Shown here piece after piece: positions 1 through 10,602 of a stretch of DNA of 64,000 nucleotides. A program made the translations under genes and the position numbers. Below the pieces are notes generated by a model. It did not search any database. It saw only the letters and a program-made list of their open reading frames with translations, and was not told the origin of the DNA. The stretch comes from Aquilaria yunnanensis (taxonomy: Eukaryota > Streptophyta > Magnoliopsida > Malvales > Thymelaeaceae), in the NCBI GenBank assembly GCA_039654915.1, contig CM077593.1, positions 80,022,501-80,086,500 of the forward strand. Reading direction: 5' to 3'. Within the stretch, counting starts at the first letter, position 1. Every line of letters starts with the position of its first letter.

Positions 1-1237
1 AACAATCCCAGACTATGAAGAGGCCTATAGTATAAATCCTATAAGAGGGTATAGAAGAGGCCTCAAATTAAGGCAAATTCTTACGTGTGCCTGGCGCATA
101 TGTCCATTAAGTCACACATAAGTATTTATATAGTTTCTTTTCAATTACAAACAAATTCCTAGGTTTGGTATATATAGTGGTTATGCGAGCGGGAGCCGAC
201 CAGGGGATAGGTTTGAATACCAGCTGCCCCCTTCTATTTTTTTTTAGATTTTCATTCCTTTTTTCAATTTTTTAAAATTTTTATTTTTTTAAACTTTTAT
301 GTTTTCCCTTTTTTTTCTTCTTTTCTCTTTACATTTTTCTTTTCTTTTCTTTTGTTGTGCTTTTATTTCCATTTTTCAGTTTTATTTTGATGTTTTCTTT
401 TTCTAAGTTTTCAACTTTCCGTTTTTTCTATTCCCAATCTTTTTCCAGTTCTTTTATTTTTCATTTTTTGAACTGATAAAAAAGTTTATTTTCATTTACC
501 TAGTTTTATCAACATGTGTTTTTTATTTTACTAATTCATTTTTGTTTATTTAGATAAACTAGTTGTTTGTTATCTTATTAGTAGTTATTTGTATTTTTAT
601 TAGTAACAATTTGTTATTCAATTAGTTCCTATCAAATCTTTTAGGTACACTAATATTTTTATTTGTTCTTTTATTTTTAATTCTTTGTTCTTTTATTAAT
701 ATCTATTTGAATTTTTATTAGTAACAATTTGTTCTTTTGACAATGCCTATTTGTTCTTTTAGAGACACTAATTTTTTATTCTTTTGTTATTAGTTGTTTG
801 TTCTTTTATTTGTAAGTCTTTGTACTTTTACTAGTAGGTAATTGTTCTTTTATTTGTTCATATTTGTTCCTTTAGATGAACTTGATATTTGTCCATTTAT
901 TAGTAACTATTTGTATTTTTATTAGTAACAATTTTTTCTTATAAATACTAGAAACTTATAAATGAACAAATAGCAACCAATAAAAACTATCTATAAAAGA
1001 ACAAGTAGTTAGTTTCTCTAAAAATTCAAGTAAGAACTGATAAAAGAATAAATAAATACTAATAAAAGAATAAACAACTATCTGTAAAATAACAATGAAC
1101 TAGTTTCTTTAAAACAACATCAAAAACTTATAAAAGAACAAATAATTACTAATAAAAGAAAAGAAAACTATTAATAAAAGAATAAATAACTATATATAAA
1201 AGAACAAGCATAAATTGATAAAAAAAAAATAAACAAC
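1..1237. repeat. Duplicated AT-rich segment, copy 1 (partial)
   Basis: This segment matches 9367-10602 base for base by eye, except for one A in a poly-A run (10 versus 9) near 1220. The match stops abruptly after 1237, where CACTA transposase sequence begins; copy 2 instead runs on into more of the same A-rich repeat. The left half (about 480-940) is rich in TTTGTTCTTTTATTAGTAA-like motifs and the right half (about 960-1237) in the reverse complement, so the segment is a long imperfect palindrome. No gene is present. Confidence 0.9.
172..250 (+). other. Possible tRNA-derived (SINE-like) head
   Basis: A short GC-richer stretch has an A-box-like TAGTGGTTATGCGAGC and, about 30 bases later, a B-box-like GGTTTGAATACC. 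It is followed by a C-rich stretch and a long T-rich tail. Spacing and order fit an RNA polymerase III promoter in a tRNA-related SINE, but the B box has an extra base and no flanking target duplication was found. The same sequence recurs at about 9538-9616 because it lies in the duplicated segment. Confidence 0.25.
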
Positions 1238-3053
1238 GACCATCATCAAGTGGAACCATGTTTAACTCCTGGCGATTACAATAAATTTCCAGGTCCTTCC
1301 GTGCTTTCACATTATCTTTCGTTTTGTTCTTAACACCCATCACAGTATTCCATATATTCTCAAACACGTTCTTCTCAATATGCATAACATCAAGATTATG
1401 TCGTATTAAGTTCGTGGCCCAATATGGTAACTCCCAGAAAATGCTTCGCTTTGTCCAGTTATGTGATTTACCGTAATCACACGGTCGATTTTGTGGACCA
1501 TCGTTACCAACTGATGGAATCCATGAGATTCTTTCAAATATATCTTCACCTGATAAGCGCGGAGGAGGCAATGACTTTTCTGATTTCCATTTTTTAAAGC
1601 AAGTACAATTCCTTCTATATGGGTGGTTCCGGGGGAGGAATTGCCGATGACAGTCGAAAAATGAAATTTTCCCGCCATACTTAAGTTGGAATGCCTTACT
1701 TTCACCCATACAAATAGGGCAACACAATCGCCCATGTGTCATCCACCCTGATAGCATCCCATAAGCCGAAAAGTCATTTATGGTCCACATTAATGCTGCT
1801 CGCAGAATAAAATTTTGTTTCAATGACACATCCCATGTTTCGACGCCATCAAACCACAGATGTCGTAGCTCGTCTATAAGAGGTTGTAGATAAACATCAA
1901 TCTTATGATTTGGGCTACGTGGACCTGGAATCAGCAACGAAAGGAACATATAAGGTTTTTTCATGCACATCCAAGGGGGCAAATTATACGGAGTAACGAT
2001 CACAGACCAACAAGAGTATTGTTTCCCAGATGGTCCAAAAGGTGTAAATCCATCGGCACACAACCCCAATCTGACATTTCGTGGTTCCGAAGCAAACCAT
2101 GGGTAGGTCTGATCAAAATGTTTCCAAGCTTCACCATCTGATGGATGTTTTAACACACCTGGGACCTGTGTTTGCTCTTTATGCCACCTCATCTGCTCAG
2201 CTGTTGCCAATGACGCAAATAAGCGTTGCAGACGAGGGCTTAGTGGTAAATAATGCATGGTTTTCCTCGGTCGATCTTTACCACGACCTCCCTTTTTTGG
2301 CTTATATCTCTCAGACCCACAGTACTTACAAATACGATCGGTACTGTCATCTTTCCAGAACAACATACAATCATTGATACAGACGTCAATCTTCTCGTGA
2401 GACAGACCCAACTGGGAAACTAATTTCTTAGTTTCATACCAATTTGATGGCATCTTACTATCTGTTGGTTGAGTCTCCTTCATCAGTTGGGCAATGCCAT
2501 TAAAGCATCCTCGTGACATGTGATACTCCGACTTAAGGTTGAGAAGGCGAACAGCAGCAGATAACTCAGAATGGCTTTCGCACCCATCCCATAAAGGAGT
2601 TGATGCTGAATTCAAAAGATTAAAAAAATGTTGAGCACTTTCATTCGGCTCCACAACATTGTCTCTCGAAAATTGTGAGTAACTAGGACCAACGGCATCT
2701 AATACCATCCTTTCATATGGATTCGTCGAACACCCCTGCTAAAACTCCCTAAACCCTCCCACACCCTGAGCTGTATCTGATGCTTCATTAAATGGCTCAC
2801 CATGAGCGGTCCAATTCAAGTAAAAAGGCTTAAAACCCCATTTGTACAGATGAACTCTGACCTCATCAGCCTGATTAAACCGCAAATTCTTACACTTCCG
2901 ACAAGGACAGCGAATGCATAACCCGCTCATAGTTTCAGGGTGGGATACAGCAAAGGATATAAATTCTTCCACCCCGGACTCCCACTGTTGTGTGTAACCA
3001 GTTCGGCCAGGCAAGAATCGGTGACTGTACATCCAACTACGGCCGGATTCCAT
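1238..3053 (-). pseudogene. CACTA transposase (TNP2-like), N-terminal half with one stop
   Basis: This encodes the cut-and-paste transposase of the CACTA element. Translation starts at ATG 3053. Residues 1 to about 100 resemble the transposase-associated domain, with a Cys-rich CIRCPCRKCKN motif and a WYSHR-like start. From about residue 117 a Transposase_21-type domain follows, with CPICMGE and the motif DVMHIEKNVFENI near the truncated end. The two parts are in one frame, separated by a single in-frame TAG at 2739-2741. At 1238 the family homology ends and the frame runs on into AT-rich repeat as a hydrophobic nonsense tail, so the C-terminal half is missing. A small-intron alternative for the stop is unlikely because homology is continuous across it. 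It cannot make an active enzyme. Confidence 0.88.
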
Positions 3054-3299
3054 TACACCCTAATTCTGTTCCTAATCATAAACACCTCAATCAATTATAA
3101 TGATATACGTACTAAAGTTTTATATTGAGTTAGTAAAAATAAGAAAAAGTATGCTTCAATGTTTACGTTCGGAAGTTTACAGTATTTTTAGATACACCAA
3201 GTTTATTCTCAATCTTATTGTTCTTAGTCATTGTTTTTAAATTAGATTGCAGTCACTTTTTACTCATTTTTTTTCCTAATTGCACCACAGTTGCCCTTT

Positions 3300-4100
3300 C
3301 AATGAGTAAATTGATTTAGAGTTTAGGGTATGTGTATTGGGATTTTGTTAGGGTTAAGGGGTTAGGATTTTTAGTCTTTGGGATTTAAGGGTTTTAAGGG
3401 TTTAAGGGTATTGGATATAGGGTTTGGGTTTGATATTTTTGATATTTTGTCTAGGGTTTAAAAAGTGTGTTTAGGTATATGAAATTATCTACATCAGGTT
3501 TTTGGGGTAAATTGAATTAATTCAATATTATGGTTTTGGGAATTATTTTAAGGGCTATTTGGGATTAATTTGGAGACTTTTTTATGATTTACGGAACACA
3601 AATTTTTATGGGGTTTAGAGATATAGAATTAGGATTTAGGGTTTTTAACGGTTTATGATTATTGTAATTATGAATATTACATTATTGAAATTTAGGGTTT
3701 AGGGATATATATTTAGGGTTTAGGTTAATGGTATATTAGGTTTAGGGTTTTAAGGATATAGAATTTGGGTTTAGGGTTTTACAGTTTATGGTTTAATGAC
3801 GCTATAGGGTTATGATTTAGAGTTAATGTTAGTTACTTAGCTAGGGTGTAGGGTTTTAGGGTTTACATTTAATTAACAATGGTTTAGGTTTAAAGGGTTG
3901 TACTTAGGGTTTAGCATTTTAGGTCTTAGTGTTTAATTTATGGTTATGGGTTTGTGTATTTTGGGTTTAGTTTATGATTTTAGGGTTTTGGGGAAAGTAT
4001 TTAGGGTTTGGGATTTAAGGTTAATTAATGGTATATCAAGTTTAAGGTTTTACATCTTTGGGTTTAATTGAGGGTTTAGGGATATAGAATGTGGATTTAT
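3300..4100 (+). repeat. Degenerate telomere-like TTTAGGG tract
   Basis: About 800 bases are dominated by variants of TTTAGGGTTT separated by short spacers, all in the same orientation, together with variants such as TTTGGGTTT and TTATGGTTT. TTTAGGG is the plant telomere unit, but the array is impure and lies inside a transposon upstream of its transposase. It is therefore an interstitial, low-complexity derivative and not a chromosome end. Confidence 0.75.
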
Positions 4101-4649
4101 GATTTGGTTGCTTCTTTTCGAAGGTTGGTGACAAATTCGCATGAAAATATCTTATCGATTGTCGATTTCGCTATTCTGTGAGTTAAACTTGTCTTTTTTG
4201 TGAAACACATTTGCAGACCCTATATTATTTTCCTAAAGTATATTACACCATAAGTAATATAAATTATAGTGTTTTTGTTTAATTCATTGCTTATTTTTAT
4301 GAATGTCACATTTCCCAAAGTCATTACCATGTTTATATTATTGGGTACAAAAAGTTATAATAATAAATTAGTATTATTTTTATCATTACTGCTTTGTTTG
4401 TTATTTTATCCATACAGAAATTATCCCACAATCTAATTTTATCCAAGAAAATTACTAAGAAGTCAACATTTTAATGGCATCACTAAAATTACCCATAATA
4501 AAAAATTAATTAACACAACATAAATGGGAAAGACCGAACTAAATCACCAGAAAAATGTAGAATGAACAGTCATAATACTAAAATTTTAAGTACAACATAA
4601 ATAAATAAATACATATTCTTTCCCAAAAAAAGAATTAATTCGGATAATT

Positions 4650-6690
4650 AAAAAAATTTAATAAATTACCTCAACTAACTTGCCATACTATTTGAAATTA
4701 AACTAAATAATTTCACAGATAAATATACAACCTAAATAATTAACTTCCAACCAAATTATTTATTATACACAAAGTATACAAACTAATGTTACAGAAATAT
4801 TAAATATACTACCTAATCAATTAACTTACAACTAATTTTCCACAATTTCTGTTTAAACTCAATATTTTGACATATACATATATTACCCACACATTTTACT
4901 TAAAAGTAGTTATTTTCTATTTTTAATTTAATCCCAAAATTCAGAAAAAAGTAAGAAAATGTGCATAAATGTTAAATTATAATGGGTCACCCAACTAGTT
5001 CAAATCCAACCATCAACAACAATACATCACCAATATTTCAAAAATTTTACTACAAAATACCATGAAATAATCGGTATATTACCTATTTATTGGAAAATAA
5101 AAAAATTAAAAATACGTTGTACACAAATAAAAATTTAAGTGTAGATTACTAACATAGTCATTTTACACAACAATTAAATAAACTACCTAATAAATTTACT
5201 TACAACATATTATTAACTTTTTTAAATTAAACTAAATAATTTCACACATAAATATACAACCTAAATAATTTACTTCTAAAGTACTTATTTATTATATCTA
5301 AATATAGAAACTAATTTTACACAAATATTAAATATACCACCTAATCAATTAACTGACAATAAATTTTTGACTATTTTTAATTCCACTCAATATTTTGACA
5401 TATACATATATTGCCCACACATTTTACTTAAAAGTAATTATTTTCTATTTTTAATTTAATCCCAAAATTCAGAAAAAGGTAAGAAAATGTACATAAATGT
5501 TAAATTATAATGGGTCACCCAACTAGTTCAAATCCAACCATCAACAACAATACATCACCAATATTTCACAAATTTTACTACAAAATACCATGAAATAATC
5601 GGTATATTACCTATTTATTGGAAAATAAAAAAATTAAAAATACGTTGTACACAAATAAAAATTTAAGTGTAGATTACTAACATAGTCATTTTACACAACA
5701 ATTAAATAAACTACCTAATAAATTTACTTACAACATATTATTAACTTTTTTAAATTAAACTAAATAATTTCACACATAAATATACAACCTAAATAATTTA
5801 CTTCTAAAGTACTTATTTATTATATCTAAATATAGAAACTAATTTTACACAAATATTAAATATACCACCTAATCAATTAACTGACAATAAATTTTTGACT
5901 ATTTTTAATTCCACTCAATATTTTGACATATACATATATTACCCACACATTTTACTTAAAAGTAATTATTTTCTATTTTTAATTTAATCCCAAAATTCAG
6001 AAAAAAGTAAGAAAATGTACATAAATGTTAAATTATAATGGGTCACCCAACTAGTTCAAATCCAACCATCAACAACAATACATCACCAATATTTCACAAA
6101 TTTTACTACAAAATACCATGAAATAATCGGTATATTACCTATTTATTGGAAAATAAAAAAATTAAAAATACGTTGTACCCAAATAAAAATTTAAGTGTAG
6201 ATTACTAACATAGTCATTTTACACAACAATTAAATAAACTACCTAATAAATTTACTTACAACATGTTATTAACTTTTTTAAATTAAACTAAATAATTTCA
6301 CACATAAATATACAACCTAAATAATTTACTTCTAAAGTACTTATTTATTATATCTAAATATAGAAACTAATTTTACACAAATATTAAATATACCACCTAA
6401 TCAATTAACTGACAATAAATTTTTAACTATTTTTAATTCCACTCAATATTTTGACATATACATATATTACCCACACATTTTACTTAAAAGTAATTATTTT
6501 TTATTTTTTATTTAATCCGAAAATTCAGAAAAAACAAATAAATTGCACATAAATGTTAAATTATAATGGGTCACCGAAATAGTTCACATCCAACCATCAA
6601 CAACAATAAATCACAAATATTTCACAAAGTTTACTCCAAAATACAATGAAATAATCCAATATTAACTAATTTTCAGAAAATAAAAAACAT
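4650..6690. repeat. Tandem array of a 528-bp unit, about 3.8 copies
   Basis: The landmark GACATATACATAT occurs at 4869, 5397, 5925 and 6453, each exactly 528 bases after the last, with long matching flanks. The second and third units are almost identical; the first and last are more diverged and partial, as expected for an array grown by unequal exchange from its centre. Units are AT-rich and contain no coding frame. The array lies in the 5' noncoding part of the CACTA element. Confidence 0.92.
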
Positions 6691-7079
6691 TAAAAATACT
6701 TTCTAAACAAACATACCTCAAATCCGACTTCAGTTGCTTCAAATACCTCCAAATACCTTCAAATCAGCTACAACAACGCAAATCAAAACCCATTATCAAC
6801 AAACAACCGATCCAAATTCGAAAATCAAAATTGAAAAAATATTCACAATAACCTACAGATCAACGAAATGAAGACCAGATCCACATTTTACTAAGCTCAA
6901 CGAAGCAATTTCACCCCTTAATTTGTCAAACGAACGTGCTGTGTGTGCGTGTGGGAGGAAATTCAGCGTTTTCGGAGACAGGCGAAGAAGAAGAAGAACA
7001 GAGGAGGAGAAGATGAGCTCGGGCGCCAGGGGGGGGGATTTAAAACAAAAGGTAATCAAAACGCAGCGTATAACTTAAA

Positions 7080-7351
7080 AATTTACCAACGGCTAAAGCC
7101 GTTGGTAAAGTTCCCTTAAAAAAAAGAAAACACCAACTGCTGGGAAGTTGGAATTTTACCAACGGCTAAGACCGTTGGTAATTACCAACGGTTTGCACGT
7201 TGGTAAAAAAAAAACTGTAAGTTTTTTTTTGAAACCCTCACCAACGCTTGCACGTTGGAAAAAAAATACCAACGGTTTTACGCGTTGGTAAATACCAACG
7301 GTAAAGCCGTTGGTAAAATTGCCGTTGGAAAATCAAGTAATTTTAGTAGTG
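7080..7351 (-). repeat. CACTA terminal and subterminal repeats
   Basis: The motif ACCAACGG and its complement CCGTTGGT occur about ten times in 250 bases, many as inverted pairs such as ACCAACGGCTAAAGCCGTTGGT, so the single strand can fold into several hairpins. The block ends with TTTTAGTAGTG at 7341-7351, the reverse complement of the CACTACTAAAA terminus. Subterminal repeat blocks of this kind are where CACTA DNA-binding proteins act in maize En/Spm; the same role here is inferred. Confidence 0.85.
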
Positions 7352-8096
7352 TCATGGCTTTTTTTTTATTGGGGTTTTGGGTCTGATTATAGTATGTATC
7401 ACGTAGTTAAATAGTTTAGTACAACGAATGTATATATTCGATTCCTAGATTAATACATTGGATTTTCAGTTTAATACAATAAATGTATAGAATGATACTT
7501 TGGATTTTCAAAATGATACATTAGATTTCCAGGGTAATACATTGAATTTCTAGTTTAATACAAGGAATATATATAATGGTATATTGGATTTCCAAATTAA
7601 TACATTGAATTTATAGTTTAATACAAGGAATGTATAGAATGATACTTTGAATTTTCAAAATAATATATTAGAATTCTAGGGTAATACATTGAATTTCTAG
7701 TTTAATACAATTAATATATATAATGGTACATTGGATTTCCAAATTAATACATTTAATTTCCAGAATTATCTTCAACCGGTTGGTTTTCTTTCAAGTAAAA
7801 AACTATGATATATCAACTATCAAAACGTAGAACTATTTCAAAAATAAATAAAAAAAATTGATATAATGGTCAAATAAATTATAAGATGGGTGAAGAAGGA
7901 GGGAATCGCTGAATTCAAAATTGGTATGGATAATAAATATATTAAATATTTTATTAAAGGTAAATGGATCACACTTATCACCTAATCGTGCCAATTATCC
8001 TAACTGAAACTAGTTTTCATATTCTCTTAAAATAACCACCTGCTTAACGTTTTTTAACCGGGTGTATGTCCACTCAGTGAATACAAGAATTCTCGG

Positions 8097-8128
<32 letters not shown>

Positions 8129-8153
8129 TGTATGTATGTATATATGTATGTAT

Positions 8154-8205
<52 letters not shown>

Positions 8206-9366
8206 TTATTTATTTATTTATATGTATGTATGTATGTTTTTAATAGAATCTTTAGTGGTTCTCGTACTTGTTTGCCCCTAAGCAAAAATTGTTTTCAAAG
8301 AGCAAAAAAAAATTTTAAAATCTTAGACTTTTATACTATAAACACTAAAGAAAATACAAATGAAAGTCAAATTCAAACCACAGGTCCCTATGAAAATTGA
8401 TCACATGGCACCTTCTTTGTGAAGTTCATGTATATAATCAGAATAGAATTAATAAGCTAACATAGCCTTTTAGCAAATATAAATAAAACTCAAATTCAAA
8501 CCACATGTTCCTATAAGAATTGATATTTACATAAAATCCTTTGCCCCTTATTTGTAAACTTCATGTATATAATCAGAACTAATATGGATAAACTAACATA
8601 GCATTTTAGCAAGTAACCTATTTCAGCAGAGATGCATAAACCAACATTAAATGAACAAATCCTAATTAATCCAAGTAGCTAAGACACCTCTTTTCCTTGT
8701 CATTTCCCTTCTCATTTTGTTTTAATACAACTTTATCACAACTAAACAGAAAAAAATGAGAAACCTAATGCAGTTAACACAGTCAAAATAGAAACCATAA
8801 AACCAATGCTTAAATACATCATATTCTCCTGTGCAATTAAATGAAATTGAGCTTTAACTACAAAATCTGACATACAAATTCCAATGTTATTGACTTTTTA
8901 TTGTTTGCGCTAACAATTCATTGCACACACAAGATGAATTAACTAATTAATACCTCTTTCCTTATCAGGGTGGTTAGCTTCACCATTTCCAGAAAAAAAA
9001 ATCAGCAGAAGAAATCAGTTGGGAAAAAAAACCTAGGAATCTCGTTGCTTCTACATAACAAAATCTTAAACCAAATTAAGATTTCTAAATTGGAAGAGGA
9101 AATCTGATCCACTCCTAATTGCTGGAGCCCTTTTATATATCTATACCTAGTTGAGAACAAATTGTTATTTTAGTTGCGAGATTCATGTTCGAGCTTTGAA
9201 TTATTAATGACCAGACACAAAGAGCTTTAAAAGGATCAAGCCAAGAAAGGGAAAAGAGAAAAAAAACTCATAGCAATACAAAAGCTTTGTCCTTTAGAAT
9301 TTTTTTCTTTAAAACAAAACTAAAAGGAACAATTCTTTTTAACAAAAAGAAGATATTTTTCTAAAA
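7352..9366. other. AT-rich flank of the CACTA element, no gene
   Basis: No coding region is supported. The interval holds a degenerate repeat (about 7430-7760) built from phrases like AATACATTGGATTTCC and AATACAAGGAATGTAT, a compound microsatellite (8098-8237), and two diverged copies of a ~125-base segment at about 8350-8475 and 8482-8610. Both copies share CAAATTCAAACCACA near the start and TTCATGTATATAATCAGAA later. If the duplication model is right, this flank should also exist just left of the window. Confidence 0.7.
8098..8237. repeat. Compound microsatellite TATG / CA / TA / TTTA / TATG
   Basis: In order: a (TATG)n run from about 8098, a (CA)n run at about 8154-8191, (TA)n to about 8204, (TTTA)n to about 8221, then a short second (TATG)n run. 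The frame across it that reads YVCMYVC and THTHTH is a product of the repeats and is not a gene. Confidence 0.95.
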
Positions 9367-10602
9367 AACAATCCCAGACTATGAAGAGGCCTATAGTATA
9401 AATCCTATAAGAGGGTATAGAAGAGGCCTCAAATTAAGGCAAATTCTTACGTGTGCCTGGCGCATATGTCCATTAAGTCACACATAAGTATTTATATAGT
9501 TTCTTTTCAATTACAAACAAATTCCTAGGTTTGGTATATATAGTGGTTATGCGAGCGGGAGCCGACCAGGGGATAGGTTTGAATACCAGCTGCCCCCTTC
9601 TATTTTTTTTTAGATTTTCATTCCTTTTTTCAATTTTTTAAAATTTTTATTTTTTTAAACTTTTATGTTTTCCCTTTTTTTTCTTCTTTTCTCTTTACAT
9701 TTTTCTTTTCTTTTCTTTTGTTGTGCTTTTATTTCCATTTTTCAGTTTTATTTTGATGTTTTCTTTTTCTAAGTTTTCAACTTTCCGTTTTTTCTATTCC
9801 CAATCTTTTTCCAGTTCTTTTATTTTTCATTTTTTGAACTGATAAAAAAGTTTATTTTCATTTACCTAGTTTTATCAACATGTGTTTTTTATTTTACTAA
9901 TTCATTTTTGTTTATTTAGATAAACTAGTTGTTTGTTATCTTATTAGTAGTTATTTGTATTTTTATTAGTAACAATTTGTTATTCAATTAGTTCCTATCA
10001 AATCTTTTAGGTACACTAATATTTTTATTTGTTCTTTTATTTTTAATTCTTTGTTCTTTTATTAATATCTATTTGAATTTTTATTAGTAACAATTTGTTC
10101 TTTTGACAATGCCTATTTGTTCTTTTAGAGACACTAATTTTTTATTCTTTTGTTATTAGTTGTTTGTTCTTTTATTTGTAAGTCTTTGTACTTTTACTAG
10201 TAGGTAATTGTTCTTTTATTTGTTCATATTTGTTCCTTTAGATGAACTTGATATTTGTCCATTTATTAGTAACTATTTGTATTTTTATTAGTAACAATTT
10301 TTTCTTATAAATACTAGAAACTTATAAATGAACAAATAGCAACCAATAAAAACTATCTATAAAAGAACAAGTAGTTAGTTTCTCTAAAAATTCAAGTAAG
10401 AACTGATAAAAGAATAAATAAATACTAATAAAAGAATAAACAACTATCTGTAAAATAACAATGAACTAGTTTCTTTAAAACAACATCAAAAACTTATAAA
10501 AGAACAAATAATTACTAATAAAAGAAAAGAAAACTATTAATAAAAGAATAAATAACTATATATAAAAGAACAAGCATAAATTGATAAAAAAAAATAAACA
10601 AC
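9367..10602. repeat. Duplicated AT-rich segment, copy 2
   Basis: Same sequence as 1-1237 at an offset of 9366, with one fewer A in a homopolymer. Here the sequence continues naturally past 10602 for another ~270 bases of AAAAGAACAAATA-type repeat, so this looks like the undisturbed copy. The TGTTCTTTT motifs of the left arm and the AAAAGAACA motifs of the right arm form a large imperfect inverted repeat centred near 10310. Confidence 0.9.

Larger units (their letters stand above)
1238..7351 (-). mobile_element. CACTA (En/Spm-type) DNA transposon, truncated
   Basis: The element reads on the minus strand. Its 5' terminus is at 7351, where the minus strand begins CACTACTAAAA, the standard CACTA-family end. 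Inside it are hairpin-forming subterminal repeats (7080-7330), a short GC-richer presumed 5' leader (about 6850-7060), a 528-bp tandem array, a telomere-like repeat tract and the start of a TNP2-type transposase (3053 to 1238). The transposase stops abruptly at 1238 against the duplicated segment, so the other half and the 3' terminus are absent. The trinucleotide TCA at 7352-7354 is the expected 3-bp target duplication, which cannot be checked without the other end. The strict terminus and the transposase make the class secure. Confidence 0.9.

Noticed and set aside
3300..4100. A true chromosome end
   Set aside because: The repeats are impure, lie inside a transposon and continue into ordinary sequence on both sides.
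8062..8400. 112-residue plus-strand frame with YVCMYVC and THTHTH runs
   Set aside because: It is a translation of the TATG, CA and TA microsatellites.
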